A stretch of DNA of 64,000 bases. Origin: Marinobacterium nitratireducens (GTDB lineage Bacteria > Pseudomonadota > Gammaproteobacteria > Pseudomonadales > Balneatricaceae). How positions within the stretch are numbered: position 1 is the stretch's first letter; every line of letters starts with the position of its first letter. The notes below the pieces were generated by a model that made no database searches, was not told the origin of the DNA, and saw only the letters and a list, made by a program, of their open reading frames with translations. Positions 27,997-37,105 of the stretch are shown here, piece by piece. The stretch is taken from the NCBI RefSeq assembly GCF_014645375.1, contig NZ_BMLT01000017.1:1-64000 (forward strand), read 5' to 3'. The position numbers and the translations under genes were made by a program.

Positions 27997-29868
27997 ATGA
28001 GCATTGAATATGACTATATCGTCGTGGGCTCCGGCGCCGGCGGCGGCACCCTCGCCGCAAGGCTTGCCGAAAGCGGCCACAGCGTACTGGTGCTCGAGGC
28101 CGGCGGAGACCCCCGCACACTGAAAGGCGGCGACGCCGTCAGCGACGACAACCGGCTACCCGACGACTACGACGTGCCGGTGTTCCACGCCTTCTCCAGC
28201 GAAAACAAGGCCATGAAGTGGGACTACTTCGTGCGCCACTACGGCGACGACGGGCAACAGCGGAAAGACCCCAAGTACAGTGCCAGCTACGAGGGCGAGG
28301 ACGTCGACGGGGTGCTCTACCCCCGCGCCGGCTGCCTTGGAGGCTGCACCGCCCACAACGCCATGATCACCGTGTATCCGCACAACGACGACTGGGAGCA
28401 TATCGCCGCAATCACCGGCGACGACTCCTGGAAGGCGCGGCCGATGCGCGAATACTTCCAGAAACTGGAAAACTGCCACCACCGGCCCGACGAGCGCTTT
28501 TACAATCGGCTGGCGAATCCCAGCAAGCACGGCTTCAAGGGCTGGCTGCAAACCGAGAAGGCGATTCCGAAAAGCGCGCTCGGCGACGGCGACCTGGTCA
28601 AGACACTGGTCAGCTCGGTCGAGACCGCCTTCGACGAGCTGGGCGAGCCCTTCAAGCGTGGCGAGTGGCTGCGCCAGGGACACGGCGACCCCAACGACTG
28701 GCGGCTGGTCAAGGACAATGCCACCGGGCTGCGCTATCCGCCGCTGGCGACGAAAAACCACCAGCGCATGGGATCACGCGAGCGTCTGCTCGACGTCCAG
28801 AAACGCCACCCCGATCTTCTCAAGATCGAACTAGACGCTCTGGTAACCCGGGTGCTGTTCGACGATGACAACCGCGCCACCGGAGTCGAAGTCATGAAGG
28901 GCGCACGCCTCTATCGCGCCCACTGCAAACCCCATGGCCAGCCTCGGGAAACCGTGATCGCGCGCGCGCGCAGGGAAGTCATCCTCGCCGGCGGCGCCTT
29001 CAATACTCCGCAGCTGCTGATGCTGTCCGGCATAGGTCCGCGGGATGAACTCAACCGCCACGGCATCGACGTGCGCGTCGAGCTGCCGGGCGTCGGCCGG
29101 AACCTGCAGGATCGCTACGAGGTCGGCGTGGTCAACCGCATGAACTTCGAGAACTGGGAAGTGCTGGAGGGGGCCAAATACGCCAAGGGCGACCCTCAGT
29201 ACCGGCAGTGGGCCGAGAAACGCGAGGGGGTCTACACCACCAATGGTGCGGTCATCGCGGTGATCAAGCGCTCGCTGCAGGAGCGGCCGCTGCCCGACCT
29301 GTTCTGCTTCGCGCTGCTCGGGCTCTTCAGGGGCTACTTTCCGACCTACTCGAAGCTGCTGGCGGAGCATCTCAATTACCTGACCTGGGCGATCCTGAAG
29401 GCGCATACCAACAATACTGCCGGGTCGGTCACACTGCGATCCGGCGATCCCCGGGATACGCCGCACATCAATTTCCGCTACTTCGAGGAAGGCAACGATG
29501 CCAGTGGCGAAGACCTCGAGTCGGTGGTCGAGGGCATCAAGTTCATCCGTAAACTCACCGCACCGCTGAAGAAAAAGGGCCTGATCGCCGAGGAAGAACT
29601 GCCGGGCGAGGCGCTGCAGAGCGACGATGAACTGCGCGACTTCGTGCGCAACCAGGCCTGGGGACACCATGCCTCCTGCACCTGCCCGATCGGCGCCGAC
29701 GACGATCCGATGGCGGTACTCGACAGCGAGTTCCGGGTACGCGGCACCAAAGGCCTGCGCGTCGTCGACGCGTCGGTATTTCCGCGCATCCCGGGCTTTT
29801 TCATCGTCTGCGCCATCTACATCGTGGCGGAGAAAGCCGCCGATGTGATTCTCAAGGATGCCGGCTGA
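27997..29868 (+). CDS. GMC family FAD-dependent oxidoreductase
   Basis: 623 residues. The N-terminal dinucleotide-binding motif reads VVGSGAGGGTLAARLAESG followed by VLVLEAG. GCLGGCTAHNAM matches the first GMC region and GAFNTPQLLMLSGIGP the second GMC signature. The C-terminus has WGHHASCTCPIG with the catalytic His region and VVDASVFPRIPG. No signal peptide is seen. GMC enzymes oxidise alcohols, sugars or sterols with FAD. The cytochrome upstream suggests that electrons go to haem rather than oxygen. The patatin gene begins 12 bases downstream, so the three genes form one transcript. Confidence 0.9.
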   Translation: MSIEYDYIVVGSGAGGGTLAARLAESGHSVLVLEAGGDPRTLKGGDAVSDDNRLPDDYDVPVFHAFSSENKAMKWDYFVRHYGDDGQQRKDPKYSASYEGEDVDGVLYPRAGCLGGCTAHNAMITVYPHNDDWEHIAAITGDDSWKARPMREYFQKLENCHHRPDERFYNRLANPSKHGFKGWLQTEKAIPKSALGDGDLVKTLVSSVETAFDELGEPFKRGEWLRQGHGDPNDWRLVKDNATGLRYPPLATKNHQRMGSRERLLDVQKRHPDLLKIELDALVTRVLFDDDNRATGVEVMKGARLYRAHCKPHGQPRETVIARARREVILAGGAFNTPQLLMLSGIGPRDELNRHGIDVRVELPGVGRNLQDRYEVGVVNRMNFENWEVLEGAKYAKGDPQYRQWAEKREGVYTTNGAVIAVIKRSLQERPLPDLFCFALLGLFRGYFPTYSKLLAEHLNYLTWAILKAHTNNTAGSVTLRSGDPRDTPHINFRYFEEGNDASGEDLESVVEGIKFIRKLTAPLKKKGLIAEEELPGEALQSDDELRDFVRNQAWGHHASCTCPIGADDDPMAVLDSEFRVRGTKGLRVVDASVFPRIPGFFIVCAIYIVAEKAADVILKDAG

Positions 29869-29880
29869 GGAGTCCGCCCG

Positions 29881-32277
29881 ATGCTCAAATGGCTGGCCGA
29901 ACGCTTCGCTCGCTGCGAGCCCGTCAAGGTCGAGACGGTAATGTCGAAGGAACGGGAGTATATCGAGGACGGACAGTCCCGGGCCTTCGACGAAAGCCAC
30001 AGGGCCTATCTCGAGCAGCATTATCGCACCTTCACCGAGAAGGAATACCCGGATTATGTGCGCGCCCATTACGACTACATGGATCCGGAGGCCTATCCGC
30101 ACAAAAAGCGCCCCTGCTACGGCCTAGCGCTGTCCGGCGGCGGCATACGCTCGGCCTCCTTCGCCACCGGCGTGATCCAGGCGCTGCGCAACCGCCACCT
30201 GGCCGGCAACAAGCCGCCGGTATTCGAACGTCTGGCATACCTGTCCACCGTATCCGGCGGCGGCTACGCCGGCTCTGCGCTGACCTGGTACCAGAAGCTG
30301 TTCAACTGCTTTCCGTTCGGCAACATCGAGACCTTCGCCGGCAGTCTGCGCAGCCAGAGCGAAGAGGACCGCATCCTCAGTTACATTCGCCAGCACGGCA
30401 AATACCTCACGCCTTCACACCTGGGCACCGCCTCGCTGATCGGCAATGTGCTGCTCAGCGTGACCCACTCGGTGGTCGCCTATACGCTGCTGTTCGGCCT
30501 GGCGTTTCTGCTGTTCTCGATCCTGATCACCACCGGCGTGCTCGACCCGCTGCTGAACATGACGGTCATCAGCACCACCAGCGTCGAATCGTTGCTGGAG
30601 CGGGGACCGCGCATGCTGGCCTCTATACAGGACGAGGCCGTCAGCAATCACCGCATCGCCTTCTCGGTGTTTTTCCTCACCCTGGCGCTGATCGGCACAG
30701 CGCTGTTTCTTGCCATCGTCTTCCTCTATGGCCTGAGCAGCTACTTCGCCACCTCCTTTTCCCGCGCCTATTGCTACAGGGTTCGGATACAGCGCACCCT
30801 GGGACTGCTGCTGAAAGGGATCGCCACCGCGCTGTTTTTCGCCGCCATACCGCTGGTCGCACACCTGGTGTTCGGTACTCACCTGTCGCTGAACGACCCG
30901 GGACTCTTCAGTTCGATGGCGTCGGGTCTGGCCGGCGTGCTGCTGTCGATACGTCAGTTCCGCCTCAATACCGAGGCCGCCAGCAACAACCAAAGCCGCA
31001 GCAGCTGGATTACCCGGGCACTGACGATCGTCGCGGCAATGCTCTTTACCTTCTTCGTTTTCCTGATCGCCTACATCACCGCAGAGTACGTTCACGAGCT
31101 GTACCGCGGCTCCGGCGACCCCTCCTGGCTGCTGCTGTTCGTGCTGCTGGCGGTGGTGGTACCACTGATCGTCAACATCAACCAGGTATCGCCGCACAAG
31201 ATGTACCGCGACCGGCTGATGGAAACCTTTCTCAAGGCCCCGGAGGTAGCGCCAACCGAGCCGCTGTGCGAACGGGGCAAAGCCGCCAACGCCACCACCC
31301 TTGCCGACATCGCCAGCGCCAAAAGCTGGTCGCCCTACCACCTGATCAACTGCAATATCATTCTCAACAACGCCATCACGCCCCGCTACCGCGGCCGCCT
31401 CGGCGACAGTTTTCTGCTGTCGCCGCTGTACTGCGGCAGTCTGGCGACCGACTATATCGACACCCGGGGCTTTGCCAACGGCAGCATGACGCTCGCCACC
31501 GCCATGTCGATATCCGGCGCCGCGGAAAACCCCCATTCGGGTGTCGCCGGTGCCGGCGGCGTCACCAGCCCGGTGCTGTCGTTCCTGGCCACCTTTCTCG
31601 GCCTGAGACTGGGATACTGGGCCTTTAACCCGAACCATCCGCTGCTGGCACTGCAGCGCCTGATCGGTCCCAACTATCTGTTCCCGGGTTTTCGCAGCCT
31701 GTTCAACTATGGTCATACCGAACACAGCCTGCTGGTCGAACTCTCCGACGGCGGCCACTTCGACAACACCGGGCTTTACGAACTGGTGCGCCGGCGTACG
31801 CCGGTGATCATTCTCTCCGACGCCAGCGCCGACCCCGGCGCCACCTTCGACGACTTCGGCAATGCCGTGGAGCGCATCCGTGTCGATTTCGGCGTTTCCA
31901 TCCGCTTTCCCCACGAATCCTACAACATGGCCGGCGTGCTGCCGGGAAGTCAGGCCGCCAGCAGCGAAAACAGCGCCCGCATCTACGACGAAAAGTACCA
32001 GTTGTCGGAGCGCGGCTACGCCATCGGCGATATCCTCTACCCCGATGCAGGCGACAATAAAGCCTTCGTCGGACGCCTGGTCTACATCAAATCGGCGATG
32101 ACCCGGCACCTGCCGGGAGATCTGTATTCCTACAAGCTGAGCAATCCGAGCTATCCCAATCAGCCCACCAGCGATCAGTTCTTCGACGAGCGTCAGTTCG
32201 AAGCCTACCGCGAGCTGGGCTACCAGCTGACCCGCCAGTTGCTGAGCAATGAAGAGGCGATGAAGCTGCTGCCCTAG
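29881..32277 (+). CDS. Membrane-anchored patatin-like phospholipase
   Basis: 798 residues with an ATG preceded by GGAG. The oxyanion-hole motif SGGGIRSASFATG (from residue 85) and the nucleophile region LSTVSGGGYAGSAL (Ser about 125) mark the patatin fold. The catalytic Asp is in DGGHFDNTGLYEL near residue 623. Between them, about residues 195-445, lie several hydrophobic segments (for example VAYTLLFGLAFLLFSIL and LLLFVLLAVVVPLIV), so the lipase domain is split by a membrane part. It probably acts on acyl lipids at the inner membrane. It is translationally close to the GMC gene; a joint role in oxidising lipid-derived alcohols is only inference. Confidence 0.85.
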   Translation: MLKWLAERFARCEPVKVETVMSKEREYIEDGQSRAFDESHRAYLEQHYRTFTEKEYPDYVRAHYDYMDPEAYPHKKRPCYGLALSGGGIRSASFATGVIQALRNRHLAGNKPPVFERLAYLSTVSGGGYAGSALTWYQKLFNCFPFGNIETFAGSLRSQSEEDRILSYIRQHGKYLTPSHLGTASLIGNVLLSVTHSVVAYTLLFGLAFLLFSILITTGVLDPLLNMTVISTTSVESLLERGPRMLASIQDEAVSNHRIAFSVFFLTLALIGTALFLAIVFLYGLSSYFATSFSRAYCYRVRIQRTLGLLLKGIATALFFAAIPLVAHLVFGTHLSLNDPGLFSSMASGLAGVLLSIRQFRLNTEAASNNQSRSSWITRALTIVAAMLFTFFVFLIAYITAEYVHELYRGSGDPSWLLLFVLLAVVVPLIVNINQVSPHKMYRDRLMETFLKAPEVAPTEPLCERGKAANATTLADIASAKSWSPYHLINCNIILNNAITPRYRGRLGDSFLLSPLYCGSLATDYIDTRGFANGSMTLATAMSISGAAENPHSGVAGAGGVTSPVLSFLATFLGLRLGYWAFNPNHPLLALQRLIGPNYLFPGFRSLFNYGHTEHSLLVELSDGGHFDNTGLYELVRRRTPVIILSDASADPGATFDDFGNAVERIRVDFGVSIRFPHESYNMAGVLPGSQAASSENSARIYDEKYQLSERGYAIGDILYPDAGDNKAFVGRLVYIKSAMTRHLPGDLYSYKLSNPSYPNQPTSDQFFDERQFEAYRELGYQLTRQLLSNEEAMKLLP

Positions 32278-32380
32278 CCGGCTGCCGGTCTTGACCGGTC
32301 GTACGGCGAATAGCCCCCTCGGCAAAAGCTTCGCCCGGGCACCGGGCTCCTGCGGCCGTCTACCCTGCACCCGACTGCTG

Positions 32381-33295
32381 TCACAGTCCCTGGATATATT
32401 CGACCATCTGCGCCCGCATCCGCCGCGATGGCAAGGGGCCGTAGAGCGCGCCCATGTTCTCGGTCATATGATCGACCCGGCGGGTTGCCGGAATGGCGCA
32501 GGTCACCGCCGGGTGGGAAAGGATGTATTTAAGGAAGAACTGGGCCCAGTTCCCCGCCTCGATCTCGACGGCCCAGGGCGGCAGCGGATAACGCGCGAAG
32601 CGGTGGAACAGCCCACCGCGCTGAAACGGCCGGTTGACGATCACCGCCACGCCGCGCTCCGCCGCCAGCGGCAGCAGCCGGGCTTCGGCTTCGCGATCGA
32701 GGACATTGTAGGTGAGCTGCACGAAGTCCAGCGGCTCGCTGCGCAGAATGGCCTCCAGCTCGTCGTGACGCCGGCCGTGGGAGGTGGTCACACCGATATA
32801 GCGCAACCTGCCGTCGGCCTTCAATCCGCGCAGGGTTTCAAGCTGCTGCTGCCAGGCCACCAGGTTATGCACCTGAATCAGATCGAAGCGCTCCAGCCCC
32901 CAGAGATCGAACGAGTGCTCGATCTGCATACGGCCATGAAACTCGAGCGGCGTCCAGACCTTGGTCGCGGAGAAAAGCCCGCCTGGATAACCCATCAGCT
33001 CCAGACAGCGCCCGACGGCCTCCTCGGACGAGCCGTACATCGGCGAGGAATCGATAAGTCCGCCGCCGGCCATGAAAAAAGTACGCAACACCTCGGCGCG
33101 CTGCGCCAGCGCGGAGGCGTCTGCGCCGACATCGAAGGTCAGCCAGGTACCCATGCCGATCGCGGGAATCGCCTCGCCGCTGGAGGGAATGGTGCGAGCA
33201 TGCATGACGCTGGCGCGCACCGGACGCGGCAGCACCAGCCAGCCCAGGCTGGCCAGTGCCGACGCCAGCAGCGTGCGTCGATCGATCGACCGCAT
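32381..33295 (-). CDS. Aldo/keto reductase with twin-arginine-like signal
   Basis: 304 residues from ATG 33,295, with AGGAGG seven bases upstream. The N-terminus MRSIDRRTLLASALASLGWL has an RR pair followed by a hydrophobic run, like a Tat signal, so the protein may be periplasmic. The body has AKR features: AIGMGTW, GLIDSSPMYGSSEEAVG with the catalytic Asp/Tyr region, DLIQVHNL, GVTTSHGRR and NWAQFFLKYILS. The catalytic Tyr is plausible in SPMYG. The gene is convergent with the patatin gene, about 100 bases apart. Substrate unknown. Confidence 0.85.
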   Translation of the reverse strand: MRSIDRRTLLASALASLGWLVLPRPVRASVMHARTIPSSGEAIPAIGMGTWLTFDVGADASALAQRAEVLRTFFMAGGGLIDSSPMYGSSEEAVGRCLELMGYPGGLFSATKVWTPLEFHGRMQIEHSFDLWGLERFDLIQVHNLVAWQQQLETLRGLKADGRLRYIGVTTSHGRRHDELEAILRSEPLDFVQLTYNVLDREAEARLLPLAAERGVAVIVNRPFQRGGLFHRFARYPLPPWAVEIEAGNWAQFFLKYILSHPAVTCAIPATRRVDHMTENMGALYGPLPSRRMRAQMVEYIQGL

Positions 33296-33386
33296 CGTAC
33301 AAACCTCCTGCGGGAACCTGTCCACCGTCAGACAGCCGATCCGGCCACAGGGTCCCTGCCGCCGTTTCGACAGAAGCAAAAATGCA

Positions 33387-33420
33387 AAACCCCGCAGACG
33401 CGCATGCGCCTGCGGGGTTT
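33387..33420 (-). terminator. Strong hairpin, probable bidirectional terminator
   Basis: AAACCCCGCA pairs with TGCGGGGTTT around an inner GCGCATGCGC palindrome. On the minus strand the stem is followed by TTTTGCATTTTT, typical of an intrinsic terminator. It sits just upstream of the aldo/keto reductase and would stop read-through from the ahpC side. Confidence 0.65.
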
Positions 33421-33445
33421 CGAGTGTGGTCCGTGGCTTGCGCGG

Positions 33446-33770
33446 TGCCAGCCGACACGAATCGATCTGTACGGCGATCGATATGGCGGGTTACGCGAAG
33501 CTCGCAAAGCGCTCAGACCCCGTAGGTTGGGTCTAGGTCCGAAGGACCGTAACCCAACACTGAGGTTTCAGGCAAGTGCGTGCCAGCCGACAACCATCGA
33601 TCTCTAATACGATCGATATAACAGGTTACGCGAAGCTCGCAAAGCGCTCAGACCCCGTAGCTTGGGTCTAGGTCCGAAGGACCGTAACCCAACACTGAGG
33701 TTTCAGGCAAGTGCGTGCCAGCCGACAACCATCGATCTGTAATGCGATCGATATGGCGGGTTACGCGATG
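33446..33770. repeat. 135-bp tandem repeat, two copies and a partial third
   Basis: The start TGCCAGCCGACA recurs at 33,446, 33,581 and 33,716, exactly 135 bases apart. Each unit holds an ATCGATCTGTA...CGATCGATAT part, CGAAGCTCGCAAAGCGC, and GGTTGGGTCTAGGTCC followed by GGACCGTAACCCAAC, which can form a hairpin. Single related copies occur at 42,088-42,213 and 61,994-62,145. There is no gene in the stretch. Confidence 0.85.
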
Positions 33771-33813
33771 CCCAACCCCCGTGCCAACCGAATCATACGA
33801 CGGCATTGCATCG

Positions 33814-33982
33814 CTAGCAGCCTGTCGGGCTTGACCGATCGTAGCGAGGGGAAGTCCGTTTTGAGGCAGTTTTTGAGCTCTTTTGAGGCGAATAGTGGTT
33901 CGATTTAACGAAAAGGAGAACAAAAAATGACCAAAATCGGCTTTCCCGCAGTAGATCTGCGTTAAGTCCGACGGGCTGCTAG
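33814..33982. mobile_element. 169-bp MITE with 22-bp terminal inverted repeats
   Basis: The left end CTAGCAGCCTGTCGGGCTTGAC and the complement of the right end match at 19 of 22 positions. Inside, AAAAGGAGAACAAAAA precedes an ATG at 33,927 that opens a 12-codon frame (MTKIGFPAVDLR) ending at 33,965 inside the right arm. This looks like an insertion sequence reduced to its ends plus the ribosome site and start of a transposase gene. Confidence 0.7.
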
Positions 33983-34075
33983 ACCCACCCTCCGGATCGT
34001 GCCAGTCGCAAACCACTCACCAGTCACTCGTCGATAATTGCTCCTGCATTATCGACATACAGAGCATCCCTGGTC

Positions 34076-34645
34076 TTAGATCTTGCCGACCAGATCCAGT
34101 GACGGCGCCAGGGTTTCCTCGCCTTCCTTCCACTTCGCCGGGCAGACTTCACCCGGGTGGGCGGCGACGTACTGGGCAGCCTTGATCTTGCGCACCAGTT
34201 CGCTGGCGTCGCGGCCGATGCCGCCGGCGTTGATCTCGATGATCTGGATCTTGCCTTCCGGATCGATGACGAAGGTGCCACGCTCGGCGAGGCCCGCTTC
34301 CTCGATCATCACACCGAAGTTGCGGGTGATGGCACCGGTCGGGTCGCCGATCATCGGGAACCGGATCTTGCCGATGGTTTCGGAGGTGTCGTGCCAGGCC
34401 TTGTGGGTGAAGTGGGTGTCGGTGGAGACCGAGTACACCTCGACGCCGCGGGACTTCAGCTCCTCGTAGTGATCCGCCAGGTCGCCGAGCTCGGTCGGGC
34501 AGACGAAGGTGAAATCGGCCGGGTAGAAGAAGAACACCGACCACTGGCCTTTCAGGCTGGCTTCGTTGACTTCGACGAACTCGCCGTTGTGAAAAGCGGT
34601 CGCCTGAAACGGTTTGACTTCGGTATTGATCAGAGACTGGCTCAT
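34076..34645 (-). CDS. ahpC: Alkyl hydroperoxide reductase AhpC (typical 2-Cys peroxiredoxin)
   Basis: 189 residues from ATG 34,645, with GGAG upstream. The peroxidatic Cys is in [13 protein letters not shown], and the resolving Cys is in [10 protein letters not shown] near the C-terminus. [20 protein letters not shown] and [11 protein letters not shown] are characteristic of the AhpC branch of the Prx1 family. It reduces hydrogen peroxide and organic hydroperoxides, normally with electrons from AhpF. No ahpF is adjacent on either side, so it must be elsewhere or be replaced by a thioredoxin system. An AT-rich region upstream (34,700-34,780) probably carries the promoter; no OxyR site could be fixed. 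Confidence 0.93.
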   Translation of the reverse strand: MSQSLINTEVKPFQATAFHNGEFVEVNEASLKGQWSVFFFYPADFTFVCPTELGDLADHYEELKSRGVEVYSVSTDTHFTHKAWHDTSETIGKIRFPMIGDPTGAITRNFGVMIEEAGLAERGTFVIDPEGKIQIIEINAGGIGRDASELVRKIKAAQYVAAHPGEVCPAKWKEGEETLAPSLDLVGKI

Positions 34646-34873
34646 GTCGTGCTCCTGCTCGCTGATGGGTATCTCGAAAACAGGAGTCATGGTAGCGAGC
34701 ATCAGAATGTTGTTAAAATCAATTTTATAAAATCAACTAATAGTTAAAAGCTATTTATATACCGGTCGAACTTCCCGTCAGCAGGCGGCTGAGTCATGGT
34801 CTTGACGACCGTCAATTCAATGACCGGCGATTCGTCCGATGATGGTAACCAGTCTCTACCGGAGGATCCGACA

Positions 34874-35122
34874 ATGGGCATCATTCGACACATCGACGAC
34901 CGCCTCGAACTAATGGGGTTGATGCTGGAAGCGACCGGCGCCGACCTTGCCCGGCTATCCGGCCAAACCCTCGAAACCGAATTCCGTTCCGCCGCCTATC
35001 GCTGTCTCGGCTGTCGCCGGGAGGCCGAGTGCGAACGCTGGCTGAGCCAGGAACATCACGAGGACCCCGCACCCGACTTCTGTCCCAACTCCGAACTGAT
35101 GAACCGTACCCGCATGACCTGA
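34874..35122 (+). CDS. DUF6455 family small protein
   Basis: 82 residues from ATG 34,874, which has GGAGG eight bases upstream; the frame is open for 26 more codons without a ribosome site. The pattern YRCLGCRREAECERWL followed by DFCPNSELM gives four conserved Cys, as in the DUF6455 family. The Cys could bind a metal or iron-sulphur centre, but this is not shown. It is divergent from ahpC and convergent with pspF. Confidence 0.75.
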   Translation: MGIIRHIDDRLELMGLMLEATGADLARLSGQTLETEFRSAAYRCLGCRREAECERWLSQEHHEDPAPDFCPNSELMNRTRMT

Positions 35123-35205
35123 TGAGCCCGCGGAGCCTCGCCGGCATGCCCATGCCGGAGGCTTTGCACGGCGCGACCGGTGCCCGCCCGCGGAATCCCC
35201 GACAT

Positions 35206-36234
35206 TCAGTCGGCTTCGGCCAGCAACCCGGGATACTTGCGCAGTGCCGCGCGCAGCTGGTGATAACTCAGCCCCAGCGCCTCGGCAGCGCGGCGCTGAT
35301 TGAAACGCGAAGCTTCCAGCGCCTGCCGGATCAACTGCTGTTCCTGCGTCGCCAGGTGTTCGCGCAAATCCAGCGGAAAAGCGGCCTGCGCGGATGACGC
35401 AGCAGTCTCTCCAGCACTCCTGTCAGCGACCTCCGCCGACGGCTCGCCAGCCGCTCTCCAGGGCGCAGCAAAGGGGTCGAGCACGATACGCGACACCGGC
35501 TGCTGAGGATCCTGATTGCGATAAATGCTGCGCTCGACGACGTTCTTCAGCTCCCGCACGTTGCCCGGCCAGTCGTACTCCAGCAGCTGGGCAAGCGCCT
35601 CGCTGCTGAAACCCGGAAACCAGTCCTGATCCAGTTCGCGGCACATGCGCTGGGCGAAATGCTCGGCAAGCTCCGGAATATCGTCACGCCGGTAACGCAG
35701 TGGCGGCAGGTTGAGCACATCGAACGCCAGCCGATCGAGCAGATCGGCGCGAAAGCGCCCGTCCCGCACCACCGCCGGCAGATCCTCATTGGTGGCAGCC
35801 ACCACCCGGACATCCACCTGCAGGGTGCGGCTGCCGCCGAGTCGCTCGAAACGTCCGTACTCGATGATGCGCAGGAGCTTTTCCTGCACCCTTAGCGAGG
35901 CCGTCGCCAGCTCATCGAGGAACAGGGTGCCGCCCTCGGCGCGCTCGAACAGCCCGGCGCGCGACCGGCTGGCGCCGGTAAAGGCTCCGGCCTCGTGGCC
36001 GAACAATTCTGACTCCAGCAGTGATTCGCTCATCGCGGCACAGTTGACCTGCAGATAAGGCTGCTGCCAGCGGCCGGAAAGGTAGTGCAGCCGTTCGGCG
36101 ACCAGCTCCTTGCCGGTACCGCGCTCGCCGATAATCAGCACCGGCCGGTTCAGCGGCGCCAGCCGCGAGGCCTGCGCCAGCACGCGGTGAAAGCTGTCAG
36201 AACTGCCGATCAAGGCCTGTCGGGATTGAGCCAT
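35206..36234 (-). CDS. pspF: Phage-shock operon activator PspF (sigma-54 AAA+)
   Basis: 342 residues. AAA+ motifs: Walker A GERGTGKE (about 37-44), the sigma-54 contact loop GAFTGA, Walker B GGTLFLDE, and the arginine-rich sensor regions. There is no N-terminal receiver or other regulatory domain, which is typical of PspF, whose inhibitor is PspA. The C-terminal Fis-type helix-turn-helix is RFNQRRAAEALGLSYHQLR. It is divergent from pspABC with about 190 bases between them, the normal arrangement. Confidence 0.93.
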   Translation of the reverse strand: MAQSRQALIGSSDSFHRVLAQASRLAPLNRPVLIIGERGTGKELVAERLHYLSGRWQQPYLQVNCAAMSESLLESELFGHEAGAFTGASRSRAGLFERAEGGTLFLDELATASLRVQEKLLRIIEYGRFERLGGSRTLQVDVRVVAATNEDLPAVVRDGRFRADLLDRLAFDVLNLPPLRYRRDDIPELAEHFAQRMCRELDQDWFPGFSSEALAQLLEYDWPGNVRELKNVVERSIYRNQDPQQPVSRIVLDPFAAPWRAAGEPSAEVADRSAGETAASSAQAAFPLDLREHLATQEQQLIRQALEASRFNQRRAAEALGLSYHQLRAALRKYPGLLAEAD

Positions 36235-36360
36235 ATTAACTATTTATCAGCCAAATTAACCATATAATAGCCCTATCACCCACATCTACAATCAGTCAAA
36301 GGCTACCCGCGATAGCCATGACCCAAAAAAACCAATTACTTTCAATTAGTTAAAAATTAC

Positions 36361-36376
36361 TGGCACGACCCTCGCT
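36361..36376 (+). promoter_or_regulatory. Sigma-54 promoter of pspABC
   Basis: TGGCACG-N4-TCGCT matches the -24/-12 sigma-54 consensus (TGGCACG-N4-TTGC) with one change. It lies about 52 bases before the pspA start. The AT-rich stretch upstream (36,236-36,355) is the expected place for PspF and IHF sites. Confidence 0.75.
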
Positions 36377-36427
36377 TCTAATCGGTCAAGACTATCGCGA
36401 AACCCGATTCGCAGGAGGACCGCAATC

Positions 36428-37105
36428 ATGGGCATCTTTTCACGCTTTGGTGACATCATTAACGCCAATATCACCGCCCTGCTCGACCGCGCCGAAGACC
36501 CGGCCAAGATGATCCGCATGATGATTCAGGAAATGGAGGATACCCTGGTCGAAGTCCGCACCACCTCCGCCCGCGTCATCGCCGACCGCAAGACCCTGGA
36601 GCGCCGCATGGCCCGGCTTCAGGAAGAAGCCGTCGAATGGGAACGCAAGGCCCGCCTGGCCATCAGCAAGGGCCGCGAGGACCTGGCCCGCGCCGCGCTG
36701 GCCGAGCAGCAGGCCGTCGAGGAGGCATTGCGCCAGGCCAGCCGCGAGGTCGATGCCATCGAGGAACAGCTTGGCATCCTCAACGAGGAGGTCGGCCAGC
36801 TGCAGCAAAAGCTCGACGACGCCAAGGCGAAGCAGAAGTCATTGCAGGTTCGCGAACAGACCAACCGCTCGCGCATGGACATGCACCGCTCCGGCAGCCG
36901 GGAAAAACTCGAAGAGGCGTTCCGCAAATTCGAGACCTACGAGCGCCGGATGGACAACATGGAGGCGGAACTCGAATCCCGCGACCTGGGTCGTAACCGC
37001 AACCTGCACGAGGAATTCGAGGACCTGGAGCGTGACGACCAGGTCGAAGAGGCGCTGGCGGCCCTCAAGGCACGGATGCAGGCCGACAAGCGGAGTGACG
37101 ACTGA
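36428..37105 (+). CDS. pspA: Phage shock protein A
   Basis: 225 residues, the normal PspA length, nearly all coiled coil. The start MGIFSRFGDIINANITALLD and the following AEDPAKMIRMMIQEMEDTL are diagnostic of PspA/IM30. It binds the inner membrane under stress and restrains PspF at rest. The ATG follows GGAGGACCGCAATC, and the stop overlaps the pspB start by one base. Confidence 0.95.
   Translation: MGIFSRFGDIINANITALLDRAEDPAKMIRMMIQEMEDTLVEVRTTSARVIADRKTLERRMARLQEEAVEWERKARLAISKGREDLARAALAEQQAVEEALRQASREVDAIEEQLGILNEEVGQLQQKLDDAKAKQKSLQVREQTNRSRMDMHRSGSREKLEEAFRKFETYERRMDNMEAELESRDLGRNRNLHEEFEDLERDDQVEEALAALKARMQADKRSDD

Noticed and set aside
30415-32370. 651-codon minus-strand frame
   Set aside because: Antisense to the patatin gene; Gln/Gly/Arg-rich without recognisable domains.
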